The position numbers and the translations under genes are program-made. Positions 9,803 to 20,577 of a stretch of DNA of 64,000 nucleotides are shown piece after piece (positions within the stretch are counted from its first letter, which is position 1; the number at the start of each line of letters is the position of its first letter). The notes under the pieces were generated by a model. It was not told the origin of the DNA, made no database searches, and saw only the letters and a list, made by a program, of their open reading frames with translations. The DNA is taken from positions 26,039,446 through 26,103,445 of the forward strand of contig OY743172.1 in the NCBI GenBank assembly GCA_963555705.1. Direction: 5' to 3'. This stretch comes from Ligustrum vulgare. Its lineage: Eukaryota > Streptophyta > Magnoliopsida > Lamiales > Oleaceae.

Positions 9803-11527
9803 TTATTTTTTTTTCTCAAACTCGCTTTTTATTTTCAATTGGTCCTCTCGGACTTCTTTTGGTGACAGTGGAGCAAGAATGATCTTTTTTCCACCCTTGA
9901 CGAAAGAATATCGATTTTTAAACCCGTCGTGCACTACCCTCCTATCATGTTTCCAGGGTCTCCCCAACAAAATATGGCCAACATGCATAGGTACCACGTC
10001 ACAAACCACCTCATCCTTATAACCCCCGATCGCAAAATTGACCCTAGCCTGCTTATTTACCTTAATCTCTCCCGACTCGGTCAGCCATTGCAATTTATAA
10101 GGGTTCGGATGTTTTATCAAGCTTAAACCTAATTTATCAACCAACATTGTACTAACCACATTAGTACAACTTCCCCCGTCAATCACCATACCACAAACCT
10201 TTTTACCCACTAGGCATCTAGTATGGAATAAATTATCCCTTTGCTCACCAATTTCATCCACCCTGACCCTAGCACTAAGGACACGCCGATTAACAAGTGA
10301 TTCTTTTTCAGGATAGGTCAATCCTTCCTCATCACTACTACCAGCTCCAACATCCACTAACTTAGGCATTCCCTTAAATTCATCCTCGGAACTAATTTCA
10401 CCATTATCACGCAAGATCATTAGCTTCCTATTTGGACACTGGGATGCTATATGACCCATACCCAAGCACTTAAAACACTTAATATTTCTATCCTGAGTAG
10501 TTTGAGAATCAGAAATATTTTTACCTTTCATTGTAGGCTCCTCCTTCCCTTTCGGGTTATGTTCAACGTTGGATTCCTGCTTAGGTTGTGATGTAGGATA
10601 AGATGGTGAGTGTCTTGCTGCCCCCTTTTGCCTTAGCTGCCTTTCCACCTTCATGGCCATATGCACCATATCCTCTAGCTCCACATAGTGTTGCAGCTCA
10701 ATGACATTGACAATATCTCTATTCAGCCCACTCAGAAACCTAGCCATCGTAGCTTCCCGATCCTCCACCACATTAGCCCTAATCATTGCCACCTCCATAT
10801 CCTTATGATAATCTTCTACACTCCTCGACCCCTGAGTCAAACCCTGCAGCCTCTGATAAATATCCCTATAATAATGAGTCGGAACAAACCGCTTCCTCAT
10901 TATGGTTTTTAATTCACCCCAACTCTCCACCAGCTCCTCAAGGTTCCTCCTCCTACCCGTAACTAGTTGATCCCACCAAATATTTGCGTAGTCGGTGAAT
11001 TCGATCACGGCTAATTTCACCTTCTTCTTCTCCGAATAATTATTACAATCAAAAAGCCGTTCGACCTTTGTCTCCCAATCCAAGTACGCCTCCGGATCAC
11101 TCCTACCCTGGAACGATGGTAATTTCACTTTAATTTTTCCAAGGTCGTCATCAACAACATCTCTACCCCCACGATGCCTCCTAGCATCACGACGCTCCCT
11201 ATCATGCCTCCTTTCATTCCTATCTCCTCTATCCCTCCTTCGTATACTACCTAAAGATATACTGCCACTTTCACTGCCCATGTCTTCATTATCCACACCA
11301 ACCTCACGTCTATTACCTCTCCTAACCCGAGAACCATCATGAGACTGATCCCGAGGTCTCTGTTCACGCCCTGCACCTCTATTCACCATCTGTGCCATAA
11401 ATCTCTCAAATTGTGCCCTTATTGCTACAATATCACCATTACCCTGTTCATCCTTTCTATTCACGCCCCTGGGCTGTTTCCTGTCTCCAACAGAAGATGA
11501 AGATGTAGAAGCCTCTCTATCAGACAT
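9803..11527 (-). CDS. Gypsy gag with zinc knuckle and protease-like domain
   Basis: A 574-residue uninterrupted ORF, unusual in this degraded region. Residues 1-130 are Arg/Asp/Ser-rich and disordered. About residues 130-300 form the retrotransposon gag domain, with LPSFQGRSDPEAYLDWE, WWDQLVTGRRR and RFVPTHYYRDI. A CCHC zinc knuckle, CFKCLGMGHIASQC, follows near residue 353. The C-terminal third is a retropepsin-like fold with [12 protein letters not shown] in place of the usual D-S/T-G-A motif and [13 protein letters not shown] near its end. It packages element RNA in a virus-like particle by family knowledge. The start follows the primer site and leader in the normal way. Stops at 9803, before the linker. 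Confidence 0.93.
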   Translation of the reverse strand: MSDREASTSSSSVGDRKQPRGVNRKDEQGNGDIVAIRAQFERFMAQMVNRGAGREQRPRDQSHDGSRVRRGNRREVGVDNEDMGSESGSISLGSIRRRDRGDRNERRHDRERRDARRHRGGRDVVDDDLGKIKVKLPSFQGRSDPEAYLDWETKVERLFDCNNYSEKKKVKLAVIEFTDYANIWWDQLVTGRRRNLEELVESWGELKTIMRKRFVPTHYYRDIYQRLQGLTQGSRSVEDYHKDMEVAMIRANVVEDREATMARFLSGLNRDIVNVIELQHYVELEDMVHMAMKVERQLRQKGAARHSPSYPTSQPKQESNVEHNPKGKEEPTMKGKNISDSQTTQDRNIKCFKCLGMGHIASQCPNRKLMILRDNGEISSEDEFKGMPKLVDVGAGSSDEEGLTYPEKESLVNRRVLSARVRVDEIGEQRDNLFHTRCLVGKKVCGMVIDGGSCTNVVSTMLVDKLGLSLIKHPNPYKLQWLTESGEIKVNKQARVNFAIGGYKDEVVCDVVPMHVGHILLGRPWKHDRRVVHDGFKNRYSFVKGGKKIILAPLSPKEVREDQLKIKSEFEKKK

Positions 11528-11814
11528 TTTTAAGACACGAACAAGGAAATTCGGAATATTTGGGAAATATTTGGAATTTTTGGATTTTTTTTTTTAATTT
11601 GCTAGAGAATTTGACTACGAGTATGGCAGAAAAAACGGAACTGGATTTGGACGAAAAACGAACGCGAAAAACACCTTTGAATTTTTGGGACTGACTCTTA
11701 TGGATCAAACTGAAAAAAAAATTATGACTGACACGAAGAACGCGAAGAACACGAAAAAATCAAGAAAATCAAGAAACGTAAGAATCTGAAATAGATCCAA
11801 GCTCTGATACCAGA
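11528..11814 (-). other. Leader and primer site of the gag-only Gypsy element
   Basis: Untranslated leader between gag start and 5' LTR. The primer site TGGTATCAGAGC is the reverse complement of 11801-11812 and lies two bases from the LTR. Confidence 0.85.
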
Positions 11815-12790
11815 TGATGAGTTCCCGGTCGGGGAATCTCGTCGAACACGCGGAATAACGATATTTAAAACCCTAGGATATATCTAGATCAGATCGACAC
11901 AAGACAAACAACGAAAAATAAGGATAGAACGACGGTAAAGCCTTGACCCGACAATCACGACGCAATTTATGGCGATGCGGATTGAAGAACCAAGATTGGT
12001 GAACGCCACAAGGACTTGTCAATTTCCTTGATAAGTATCGAATTTGGAAACGCCACAAATATTCTTGCGAATATTTGATAAGTTTGCTGGAAGAACGCCA
12101 CAAAGATCGGATCTTTGATAAGTTCAAGAAAAAATGGAATAAACTCAACCTCTCAATTTTGGAGAATCCTCTCACAAATTTTATTAATCAACTCAAACTT
12201 GTCTGTTTACAATGAATTGAAAAAGCGTATAAATAAGAAAAATAACCTAGCATCTAATTTACTCAAAATAGAATTCTAAATAGACTAAAATTCTAAAATA
12301 GGAAAATAACCTAAAATAATAAAAGGAAACAAAATAATTGGCAAAATTCCGAAAAATCTGGCGTTGCTCATTTACGGCCGTGAGGACTCCTTTTACGGCC
12401 GTAAAGGCCCTTCTGATCAAAAACAAATTTATTGGTTACGGTCGTGACACAATGAATACGGCCGTGAATTTCCTCCGGTTTGAATGTTACGGCCGTAAGA
12501 CTGGACTTTACGGCCGTGAGACCTTTTCTGCTGAAATTCTGCCTTTTCCTTCGATAGTTGATTACGGCCGTGACAATAGCTTTTACGGCCGTGATTATAT
12601 GATTTACGGCCGTGAAGGATTTCGATTACGGCCCTTTCTGCATAAACAATTTCGTGTACTCGGCTCGGCTTGATTCTTTCGTCTTCTCGGCTCGATTCCA
12701 ACATGGAACTTGCTCCGTTTTCCATGTAGATCACCGTCATACTGCCGATGTTTCGACTTCACCCTTCGATGCCTGGTCTGGATCACATCA
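11815..12790 (-). repeat. 5' LTR of the gag-only Gypsy element
   Basis: 976 bp, nearly identical to 8447-9430 and with the same three modules. Its TACGGCCGT array runs 12371-12633. Confidence 0.9.
12371..12633. repeat. TACGGCCGT repeat array (9 full units plus a half unit)
   Basis: Same array as in the sister LTR. The final unit is cut to TTACGGCC by a short deletion. Confidence 0.9.
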
Positions 12791-13796
12791 GTTGGTTTGA
12801 TGGTGAATACTAACTATCATAAAATTAAAACATGGCGACATGAAAAATTAGTTAATTAAAGCAAATAGACAACATTATGTAAAAGCTAGAATTGAAACTA
12901 ATTATCCAAAGTAAACTAATAATAACAAGAACTTGGTGATTAAACTAAACTAGAAAACATGAGACAATGTCAATTAAGTTTTTATAACTACACTAATTTC
13001 TTCTTTCACAAATCAAATAGTGGTAGTCAATCAATTAACCAAATTAAATGGGAAACTCTAAATTAAACCTAACATGTATACTAACTTGCAAATACAATAC
13101 AAAATATTGACAACATTTTAAGATTACATAAACATAAATCAACATTCCTAATCACAAAAACATAAACATAAATGCCAACATCCATAAACAACCTAAAATA
13201 CTTAATTAAAAATAAACTAGCCAAAAATTCCAACACAATAAACCCATAATAAACTAACAACAACATTTAACAAACAACATAAACATATGAATAATACTCA
13301 AAATAAATATTGAAAACAAGAGAATAAAGAAAACTCCCCCTTTTTGTAAGGTTCTTGAAGTGAAAACCCAAGATTTCTTCACTTCAATACAAGTTCTTCC
13401 ATCAACCATTAATGTCTTCAACAACCCAAGTACAAAACATTAAATGCACAAAAAATAAATGACATTCTTGATGAAAATGTGAGAAAATAACAATACTCAA
13501 AAGTTTAAACAACAACAAAATACTTAAATGTAAGAAAACATTACTAAATCATAAAAAATATTACTTGAAAATTGCATTAAAGAAGTAAATGTTAAGAAAA
13601 ATACAAGAGAAATTGAAAAAGGGGCAAGACTTACTTGATAATCCTAAAAAATGAGGATTTTTTCTATTTAAACCCCCCAAAAATCACCCAAAAAACCCTA
13701 AAACGCACTAGATCCGCGAAATTCAGCATATGAGCTGAACCGGGTCGGACGGGTTGATCCGATCCGGCCCGAATTTATTTTTTATTTTTGTTTTAT

Positions 13797-13843
13797 AACC
13801 GCGCGATCGCGCGGTTCAATTCCGAGGCCAACTTTGGCCTCGG
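13797..13843. repeat. Tandem palindromes in the Tat-like 3' LTR
   Basis: AACCGCGCGATCGCGCGGTT (13797-13816) is a perfect 20-bp palindrome. CCGAGGCCAA-CT-TTGGCCTCGG (13822-13843) is a perfect inverted repeat with a two-base spacer. Confidence 0.93.
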
Positions 13844-14293
13844 GTCCATTTCGAGCCGTGGTTCGCGCACGTGGCTCGGTTCAAGCCAAGCAAATGCGTG
13901 GCTCAGCTGGAGGATGATTTTGCATTTAAGTCCCTTCCGTAATTGCAACTAAGTCCTCCATCTTTTAATCTTGAGCAATTTAGTCCCCAAATTTTCATAT
14001 TCTATCAAGTAGGTCCTTCTAAAATTGCACTTTTGGCCCTTCACCTTTTGAAATCTCTCAATTTGGTCCCTCGTTTAATTACGCAGCTCGTCCAAGACTT
14101 CCCGAAAGTGATAAAATGGTCTCCAAACTTGGAATTTCAGCAGAATCTTCACTCCTTTTGTGATTTTTAGCCTCGAACTTGGACATTAACCTATTTAAAC
14201 ACAAAATATGCATGAATTAGTAGATATTTGCTCAATATATTCCAAAATATGCTAGTTTAAAGGTATAAAAAGTATATAAAAATGCACTTAACA

Positions 14294-15532
14294 AATACCC
14301 CCAAACTTAAACTCTTGCTCGTCTCGAGCAAGAATATCTACTAACACAAAAAGCAAATGAATGAATGATCGACAATGCTAGATAACTTGTAAATTCTTGC
14401 TTGAGTGTAAAATTGCATGATTAATTCACAATTGTGTTTTCAAAATAATACTACAAAAAGAAGTTGAGCTTATCTCATGTTTGATCCGTGTTTGTGTGCA
14501 TAGTCACTTCCAATTATCACTAAGGTTCAAAGAAACATTGTAGGAATGATAAATTTCAAAATAATACTATCTACCCTTAGTGGTCAATTTCATTCCTTAC
14601 CCTCTCGTGACATTCATCCCCCCCCCCCATATTATTTCTTTTCTCTCCCGAAATGCAATCCTAGAGGTGACTCTCAATTCACACATTTCTTTTTCCACTA
14701 AAGCTTGGTTATGACTTACCAGCAATCTCAACAATCTAAATATGCAGTGACTCTCCACTAGATGAGTGTTTCAACATTAAAGTTTATACCAAGCAATTCA
14801 AACCCACTATTAATATAAGCCCTTATGCAAATACAAATGCATGATTTCTACAAACTAATGTGATGATTGCTCGTGAATTTCTCACTCCCTTGAGCTTTCT
14901 AATTGACCCATGTAGCGAGCTTTAGGTCGGTAACTTCCCGATTGTTTTAAGATCAAAGGGTACCAGGTTTTAAAATACCCCCACGGACTTACTAAGTCGA
15001 GTAAAAAAAACTACGAAGTGAGGTAGACTTATTAAGCAAATGCAATGATGATGATATGCTCTTTTTTTTTTTTTTTTACAAGTGTGTGTGTGTACCCTAC
15101 TCATTAAGCTTTCTAATTGACCCATGTAACGAACTTTAGGCCGGTGACTCCCAAGTTTCAAACTTAAGGCACCAAGTTTCAAGATACTCCTACGGACTTA
15201 ATTACTCGAGTAAAAAATGCTACGAGATAGGGCAATGCAATAATTAAAATGGGCTTAGATCTCTAGCATTTGGTCATCACTTAGCTTATACTAACGTCAA
15301 CAACACTCCACACAAATTTATATCAAGCATGCATGGAATCACTACACATCTAGACCGTCTCATTTACCGGCTTGACCACCCCCAAACTTGTCTCACAAAG
15401 GATCAAGAGATTAATAGCATTGACAAAGAGTTGGATAGGCTGATAAAAATTGAAAATACAAGTTCACAACCTAATTTTTCTACTTCACAAAATTTTCCAA
15501 CCTTCAATAGATTCCAAATCTCAACAACAATT
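14294..15532 (-). other. Internal 3' region of the Tat-like element
   Basis: Starts with the polypurine tract (minus strand) and the conserved words CTTGCTCGTCTCGAGCAAG just inside. A similar TTGTTCGTCCTCGAACAA word lies at the matching place in the 50.7-kb fragment. There are T- and C-homopolymers and a duplicated GACCCATGTARCGARCTTTA block (about 14906 and 15119). No coding sequence was recognised. Confidence 0.6.
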
Positions 15533-15984
15533 AGTTCCAAACTTAGGTTGTGATTGGACGGATGAATCATGACCCGATATTCACGACGCGATGGCTCGAC
15601 GATGCGGAATAAAGAACCACGACTTTCGAAATGCCACAAGGATTTGTCTAATCTCCCTGATAAGTTTCTGGTTTTGAACGCCACAAATATTCTCAAGAAA
15701 TATTTTATAAGTTCGGTATTTGAACGCCACAAGAAATATTTTTGATAAGTTCGAAAACATAGGAATCTACCTATATCTTTTATTGAATCCTCAATAAAAC
15801 TGTTTATATCAAAATCAAGTATGATTACAATGAATGGAAAAAGCGTATAAATAGGCAAAATAAAACCCTAGTCGCTAATGGACTCAAAATAGAGTTCTAA
15901 CCAACCTAAAATAGCTAAAAACTGGAAAATGAATAAAAATACGAAAAAGGAATTAAAAATCCGCATTATTTGCGAAAATCGTAA

Positions 15985-16146
15985 CTTACGGCCGTGACAG
16001 CATCACTTACGGCTGTAATTATTCTTCTGCTTAAGGATTACAGCCGTGACCATAATACTTACGGCCGTAACTTTGAAAATCTGGAATTCTTCATTTTGAT
16101 CCTAGAGTGACTTACGGCCGTGAGAATCTTTGGTTACCGCCGTAAC
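15985..16146. repeat. TACGGCCGT repeat array (6 units)
   Basis: Six units of CTTACGGCCGTRA type, three of them with one substitution, in the 3' LTR. Confidence 0.85.
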
Positions 16147-16306
16147 TTTGCTTCTGCATAATTTTTGGTTCTTTTTGACACGGTTTGATCTTCAAAGCTT
16201 ATCGAACCTGCTGAATTCTTATTGTGGCTTGAATATTTAAATTTTCCCGTCAAGCCTGCTATGATTCGTACTATCGGGGTTCTGGATCACATCATACCCT
16301 ACTTCT

Positions 16307-17107
16307 TTATGATGATTTGTCTCGAATCATAGCTTTGTTCATGAATGCAACTGCTCCCACTGGATCAAACGGAAAATTTCTGCTTCCATACCATGAGTTC
16401 AATAAATTATGTTCCTTTGATTGGAAAACATGGAAGAGATGGAGCTTGAACTCCCTTTTCCATACGTAGTGTGGTTGAAGCTTCCAAACATAATTAACCT
16501 GGAAAAAAGGTTTAAACAAAATGGGGAGGGACATGTTAGCTTCATGAGGTACAAGGTATGGATCCTTGTATTCATGATAAACCACCACTAAATCAACTTT
16601 TGGAACCACGAAGCTCTTCTCTTCGCCTCTTTTCTCTTTTGCAACTTGTTCAAATTTTTCATCTTCAAACTCAACCACATCTCCTAACTCCAAACTTTTA
16701 TCACCATGCTCGTGCACTACCTCATCACTACCCAAATGTGGATCTTTCAATTCAACGCTCAAATGTTAAACTTCCACCTCAACTCCCAATTCATTCCCCT
16801 CATTATCAACAATTTCATTCTTAATCATTTCCTCACTACCCAAATCCACCTTCTCCTCATCAAATTTTGGAGTTTGTTTATTTGTTTTTAATTTCAACTC
16901 TCCCTCCTTCTTATTAATATCCTTATCCCCACAATGCCTCCTATTACACCACTTTTCACTCTCCTTCCTTACCCTCCGTGAATCTTCTAGTGCTTCCTCT
17001 AATGTCAACCCATATAGTACGCATGTTTTCCCTTTCTTAAGGAATTGGTATATGTGCATACTCTTATCATAAACAGCCTCCCTCCTATGTCTCCAAGGTT
17101 TTTCCAA
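16307..17107 (-). pseudogene. Orphan ORF of the non-autonomous Gypsy element
   Basis: Two minus-strand ORFs separated by a stop. The upstream one begins EKPWRHRREAVYDKSMHIYQ (matching GRPWKHDRRVVHDGFKNRY of the gag-only element, so protease-derived) and becomes Lys/Glu-rich. The downstream one carries YKDPYLVPHE, VNYVWKLQPHYVWK, FQSKEHNLLNSWYGSRNFPF and DPVGA, the motif series also seen in the 4.6-7.0 kb element. The upstream half is thus a continuation of the protease region. The downstream half is of unknown function and replaces pol. Confidence 0.6.
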
Positions 17108-17158
17108 TATAATATTTCAATGGCACTACATCACACCATACATCCTACTATACCTTCC

Positions 17159-17434
17159 CTAGGTGATAGGTACTAAAACTTGTTTGGTTACTTTGAAATT
17201 CCCAAACTCCCTCATCCACGTCATCCTATAAGGTTTATAGTGTGGTTTTAGGGGCAATCCTAATTTTTCAAAGACGGTGCTACTAACGAAATTAGTAAAG
17301 CACTTTCCATTAATCGCCAAACTGCACCCCTTATGATCCACATAACATCTAGTTTGAAATAAACAGCCAGGATCACAATCCATTCCTTCTGTGGCGTTAA
17401 AAAAATTCAAGAATGAAGAGGATTTAGACATCAA
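17159..17434 (-). pseudogene. Truncated gag start fused to protease-like domain
   Basis: A 91-residue ORF starting MMSKSSSFLN, then CLFQTRCYVDHKGCSLAING and FTNFVSSTVFEKLGLPL. This aligns with [20 protein letters not shown] of the gag-only Gypsy element, but the IDGGS active-site-like motif reads INGKC, so the Asp is lost. The gag core and zinc knuckle are missing between start and protease. Confidence 0.65.
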
Positions 17435-17839
17435 ATAGCGAGAACGACTTTAATTGACTTGGAAGGAAATGAATACCAAGAATTTTAAAGAAACTCAAGA
17501 AAGTGGTTTTTGATTCTTGGAATGACTTTTTTTTTTTTTTTTTTTTTGAATAATGAATTTTCGAAATTAAATAATAATTTTTTTTAAATAAATCCGAAAA
17601 TTCGACACGAACACGACAAAACAAACGGAACAGGATTTGGATAAGAATCGAACAAAATAAACACTTTTGAATTTTTATATGGATCAAACTGGAAAATTTT
17701 TTTACTGGCACGAAGAACACTCAAGAAAAGAAAGGCTCAACAACAAGATATGGATAATTCTTATGATAGACTCGATGATAAATATAAGAATTAAACTGGA
17801 TAGAAAAATCTGAATTCAGAGTCCAGCTCTGATACCATA
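17435..17839 (-). other. Leader and primer site of the non-autonomous Gypsy element
   Basis: Untranslated leader with long T/A tracts. The minus strand reads TGGTATCAGAGCTGGAC next to the 5' LTR, an initiator-Met-type primer site. Confidence 0.8.
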
Positions 17840-18613
17840 TGATGAGATTCGAAAGGCGGAAGAAACGCCGGAAAGTTCCAAACTTAGGTTGTGATTGGAC
17901 GGATGAATCATGACCCGATATTCACGACGGAATGGCTCGACGATGCGGAATAAAGAACCACGACTTTCGAAACGCCACAAGGATTTATCCAATCTCCCTG
18001 ATGAGTTTCTGGTTTTGAACGCCACAAATATTCTCAAGAAATATTTGATAAGTTCGGTATTTGAAAGCCACAAAAAATATTCTTGATAAGTTCGAAAACA
18101 TAGGAATCTACCTATATCTTTTATTGAATCCTCAATAAAAACTGTTTATATCAAAATCAAGTATGATTACAATGAATGGAAAAACGTATAAATAGGCAAA
18201 ATAAAACCCTAGTCGCTAATGAACTCAAAATAGAGTTCTAACCAACCTAAAATAGCTAAAAACTGGAAAATGAATAAAAATACGAAAAAGGAATTAAAAA
18301 TGCGCATTATTTGCGAAAATCGTAACTTACGGCCGTGACAGCATCACTTACGGTCGTAACTATTCTTCTGCTTAAGGATTACGGTCATGACTGTAATACT
18401 TACGGCCCTAACTTTGAAAACTTGGAATTCTTCATTTTGATCCGAGAGTGACTTACGGCCGTAACTTTGCTTCTGCATAATTTTTTGTTCTTTTTGACAC
18501 GGTTTGATCTTCAAAGCTCATCGAACCTGCTAAATTCTTATTTTGGCTTGAATATTTAAATTTTTTCGTCAAGCCTGCTATGATTCGTATTATCGGGGTT
18601 CTGGATCACATCA
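17840..18613 (-). repeat. 5' LTR of the non-autonomous Gypsy element
   Basis: 774 bp. Holds three AACGCCACAA modules and, at 18325-18465, five TACGGCCGT-type units, most of them mutated. Confidence 0.88.
18325..18465. repeat. TACGGCCGT repeat array (5 units, degraded)
   Basis: Units include TACGGTCGTAA, TACGGTCATGA and TACGGCCCTAA. Compared with 15985-16146, one unit pair has been deleted. Confidence 0.8.
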
Positions 18614-18971
18614 TGATGCTTCCTCAATTTTAAGTGATGAGAGGGACCATGAATTGCCTCATTGGTCTATCATCTTCATCAACAACAGGATTGACACCAC
18701 CTTGATTGTTGCCCCCCCATATTGCTTTGTATTCTTTATTGTTCAACTTGTTCTCTTCTTTCCCTAACCTCCTCCTAAAAGTTCGTTCGGGTTCGGGATC
18801 AATTGGAAGAATGTCCCAAGTGGGACGTTGTTACATAAACAAGACAAGAGTACCTAGAAAATGAAAATAAAAAGAAGAAAGAGATGAGAATGAAAAGACA
18901 ATTCAATTAACCAAAAAAATCAATGCATTTAGTAAAAGTAAAATCAATCCCCGGCAATGGCGCCAAAAACT
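18614..18971 (-). other. Leader and primer site of the Tat-like element
   Basis: Sequence between the nested element and the Tat-like 5' LTR. The minus strand adjacent to the LTR reads TTTTTGGCGCCATTGCCGGG, a Tat/Athila-type primer site. No ORF recognised. Confidence 0.8.
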
Positions 18972-20577
18972 TGTTCGCTAAAATCGTATACCGCCAGTGC
19001 ACGGTTCGTGTTCAAGTAGTAAAGTGGACTAGAGAAGTCCGGGTTATCGTACCCACGAGGATTGATTGATTTGTAACTAAAATTATTGATTTCATTTTAA
19101 GAGAAAAGTCAAGAAACATAAAAAGTTGGTTTGATGGTGAATACTAACTATCATAAAATTAAAACATGGCGACATGAAAAACTAGTTAATTAAAGCAAAT
19201 AGACAACATTATGTAAAAGCTAGAATTGAAACTAATTATCCAAAGTAAACTAATAATAACAAGAACTTGGTGATTAAACTAAACTAGAAAACATGAGACA
19301 AGGTCAATTAAGTTTTTATAACTACACTAATTTCTTCTTTCACAAATCAAATAGTGGTAGTCAATCAATTAACCAAATTAAATGGGAAACTCTAAATTAA
19401 ACCTAACATGTATACTAACTTGCAAATAATATACAAAATATTGACAACATTTTAACATTACATAAACATAAATCAACATTCCTAATCACAAAAACATAAA
19501 CATAAATGCCCAACATCCATAAACAACCTAAAATACTTAATTAAAAATAAACTAGTCAAAAATTCCAACACAATAAACCCATAATAAACTAACAACAACA
19601 TTTAACAAACAACATAAACATATGAATAATACTCAAAATAAATATTGAAAACAAGAGAATAAAGAAAACTCCCCTTTTTTGTAAGGTTCTTGAAGTGAAA
19701 ACCCAAGATTTCTTCACTTCAATACAAGTTCTTCCATCAACCATTAATGTCTTCAACAACTCAAGCACAAAACATTAAATGCACAAAAAATAAATGACAT
19801 TCTTGATGAAAATGTGAGAAAATAACAATACTCAAAAGTTTAAACAACAACAAAATACTTAAATGTAAGAAAACATTACTAAATCATAAAAATATTACTT
19901 GAAAATTGCATTAAAGAAGTAAATGTTAAGAAAAATACAAGACAAATTGAAAAAGGGGCAAGACTTACTTGATAACCCTAAAAAATGAGGATTTCTTCTA
20001 TTTAAACCCCCAAAAAAATCCTAAAAACGGACTAAATCCTCGAAATTCAGCATATGGGCCGAACCGGCCCAGATTTTTTTTAATTTTTTTTTTGTTTTAT
20101 AACCGAGCGATCGCTCGGTTCAATTCCGAGGCCAACTTTGACCTCGGGTCCATTTCGAGCCGTGATTCGCGCGCGCGGCTCAGTTCAAGCCACACGTTCA
20201 CGTGGCTCAGCTGGAGGATGATTTTGCAGCTAAGTCCATTTCGTAATTGTCACTAAGTCCTCCATCTTTTAATATTGAGCAATTTAGTCCCCAAAATTTC
20301 ATATTTCTATCAAGTAGGTCCTTCTAAAATTGCACTTTTGGCCCTTCACGTTTTGAAATCTCTCAATTTGGTCCCTCGTTTAATTGTGCAGCTCGTCCAA
20401 GACTTCCCGGAAGTGACAAAATGGTCCCCAAACTTTGAATTTTAGCAGAATCTTCACTCCTTTTGGACATTAACCTATTTAAACATAAAATATGCATGAA
20501 TTAGTAGATATTTGCTCAATATATTCCAAAATATGCTAGTTTAAAGGTATAAAAAGTGTATAAAAATGCACTTAACA
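18972..20577 (-). repeat. 5' LTR of the Tat-like element
   Basis: 1606 bp, uninterrupted; the reference for the empty site of the 8447-12790 insertion (reads AAAAAGTTGGTTTGATGG). It has the 20-bp palindrome AACCGAGCGATCGCTCGGTT at 20101-20120. Confidence 0.9.
20101..20147. repeat. Tandem palindromes in the Tat-like 5' LTR
   Basis: The 20-bp palindrome differs from the 3' LTR copy at two mirror positions (C/G pair replaced by A/T) yet remains perfect. The second inverted repeat (20126-20147) carries one unpaired change. Confidence 0.92.

Larger units (their letters stand above)
8447..12790 (-). mobile_element. Gypsy derivative with gag and protease only (TR-GAG-like)
   Basis: LTRs 8447-9430 and 11815-12790 start TGATGAGTTCCCGG and end GGATCACATCA. 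The target duplication is TTTGG (8442-8446) versus GTTGG (12791-12795); the empty site in the sister LTR has GTTGG. The primer site TGGTATCAGAGC (minus, 11801-11812) matches initiator Met tRNA. A purine run (AGAGAGGGAGTA) precedes the 3' LTR. The interior holds one long gag-protease ORF but no RT, RNase H or integrase, as in terminal-repeat elements with a gag domain, so any mobility would need enzymes supplied in trans. LTR divergence is small by eye. Confidence 0.92.
8289..14293 (-). repeat. 3' LTR of the Tat-like element (interrupted)
   Basis: The two pieces, 8289-8446 and 12791-14293, join to match 18972-20577. Includes a 20-bp perfect palindrome at 13797-13816 and a second inverted repeat at 13822-13843. 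Downstream of these is a series of AATTTGGTCC-like words spaced roughly every 40-50 bases. Confidence 0.87.
15533..18613 (-). mobile_element. Non-autonomous Gypsy element with protease remnant and orphan ORF
   Basis: 5' LTR 17840-18613 (774 bp, TGATGAGATTCG to GGATCACATCA). The 3' LTR 15533-16294 has lost its outermost ~38 bp, so no target duplication can be checked. The primer site TGGTATCAGAGC is on the minus strand just inside the 5' LTR. The interior encodes a protease-like segment joined almost directly to the gag start, then an orphan ORF. Gag core, RT, RNase H and integrase are absent. It sits inside the Tat-like element. Confidence 0.85.
8289..20577 (-). mobile_element. Tat-like Gypsy LTR element, no pol seen, with two nested elements
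   Basis: LTRs start TGTTCGCTAAAATCG and end AATGCACTTAACA. The 5' LTR is 18972-20577 (1606 bp). The 3' LTR is 8289-14293, interrupted at 8447-12790. Next to the 5' LTR the minus strand reads TTTTTGGCGCCATTGCCGGG, the primer-site type of Tat/Athila Gypsy elements. Next to the 3' LTR it reads TTTGGGGGTATT, a polypurine tract. The target duplication is ATTGC (8284-8288) versus ATTAC (20578-20582). Only short leader and 3' internal parts remain, with no gag or pol recognised. It split the copia gag from its protease. Confidence 0.88.

Noticed and set aside
12338..12800. ORFs with YGR/TAV repeats over the LTR arrays
   Set aside because: They are translations of the TACGGCCGT repeat and lie in non-coding LTRs.
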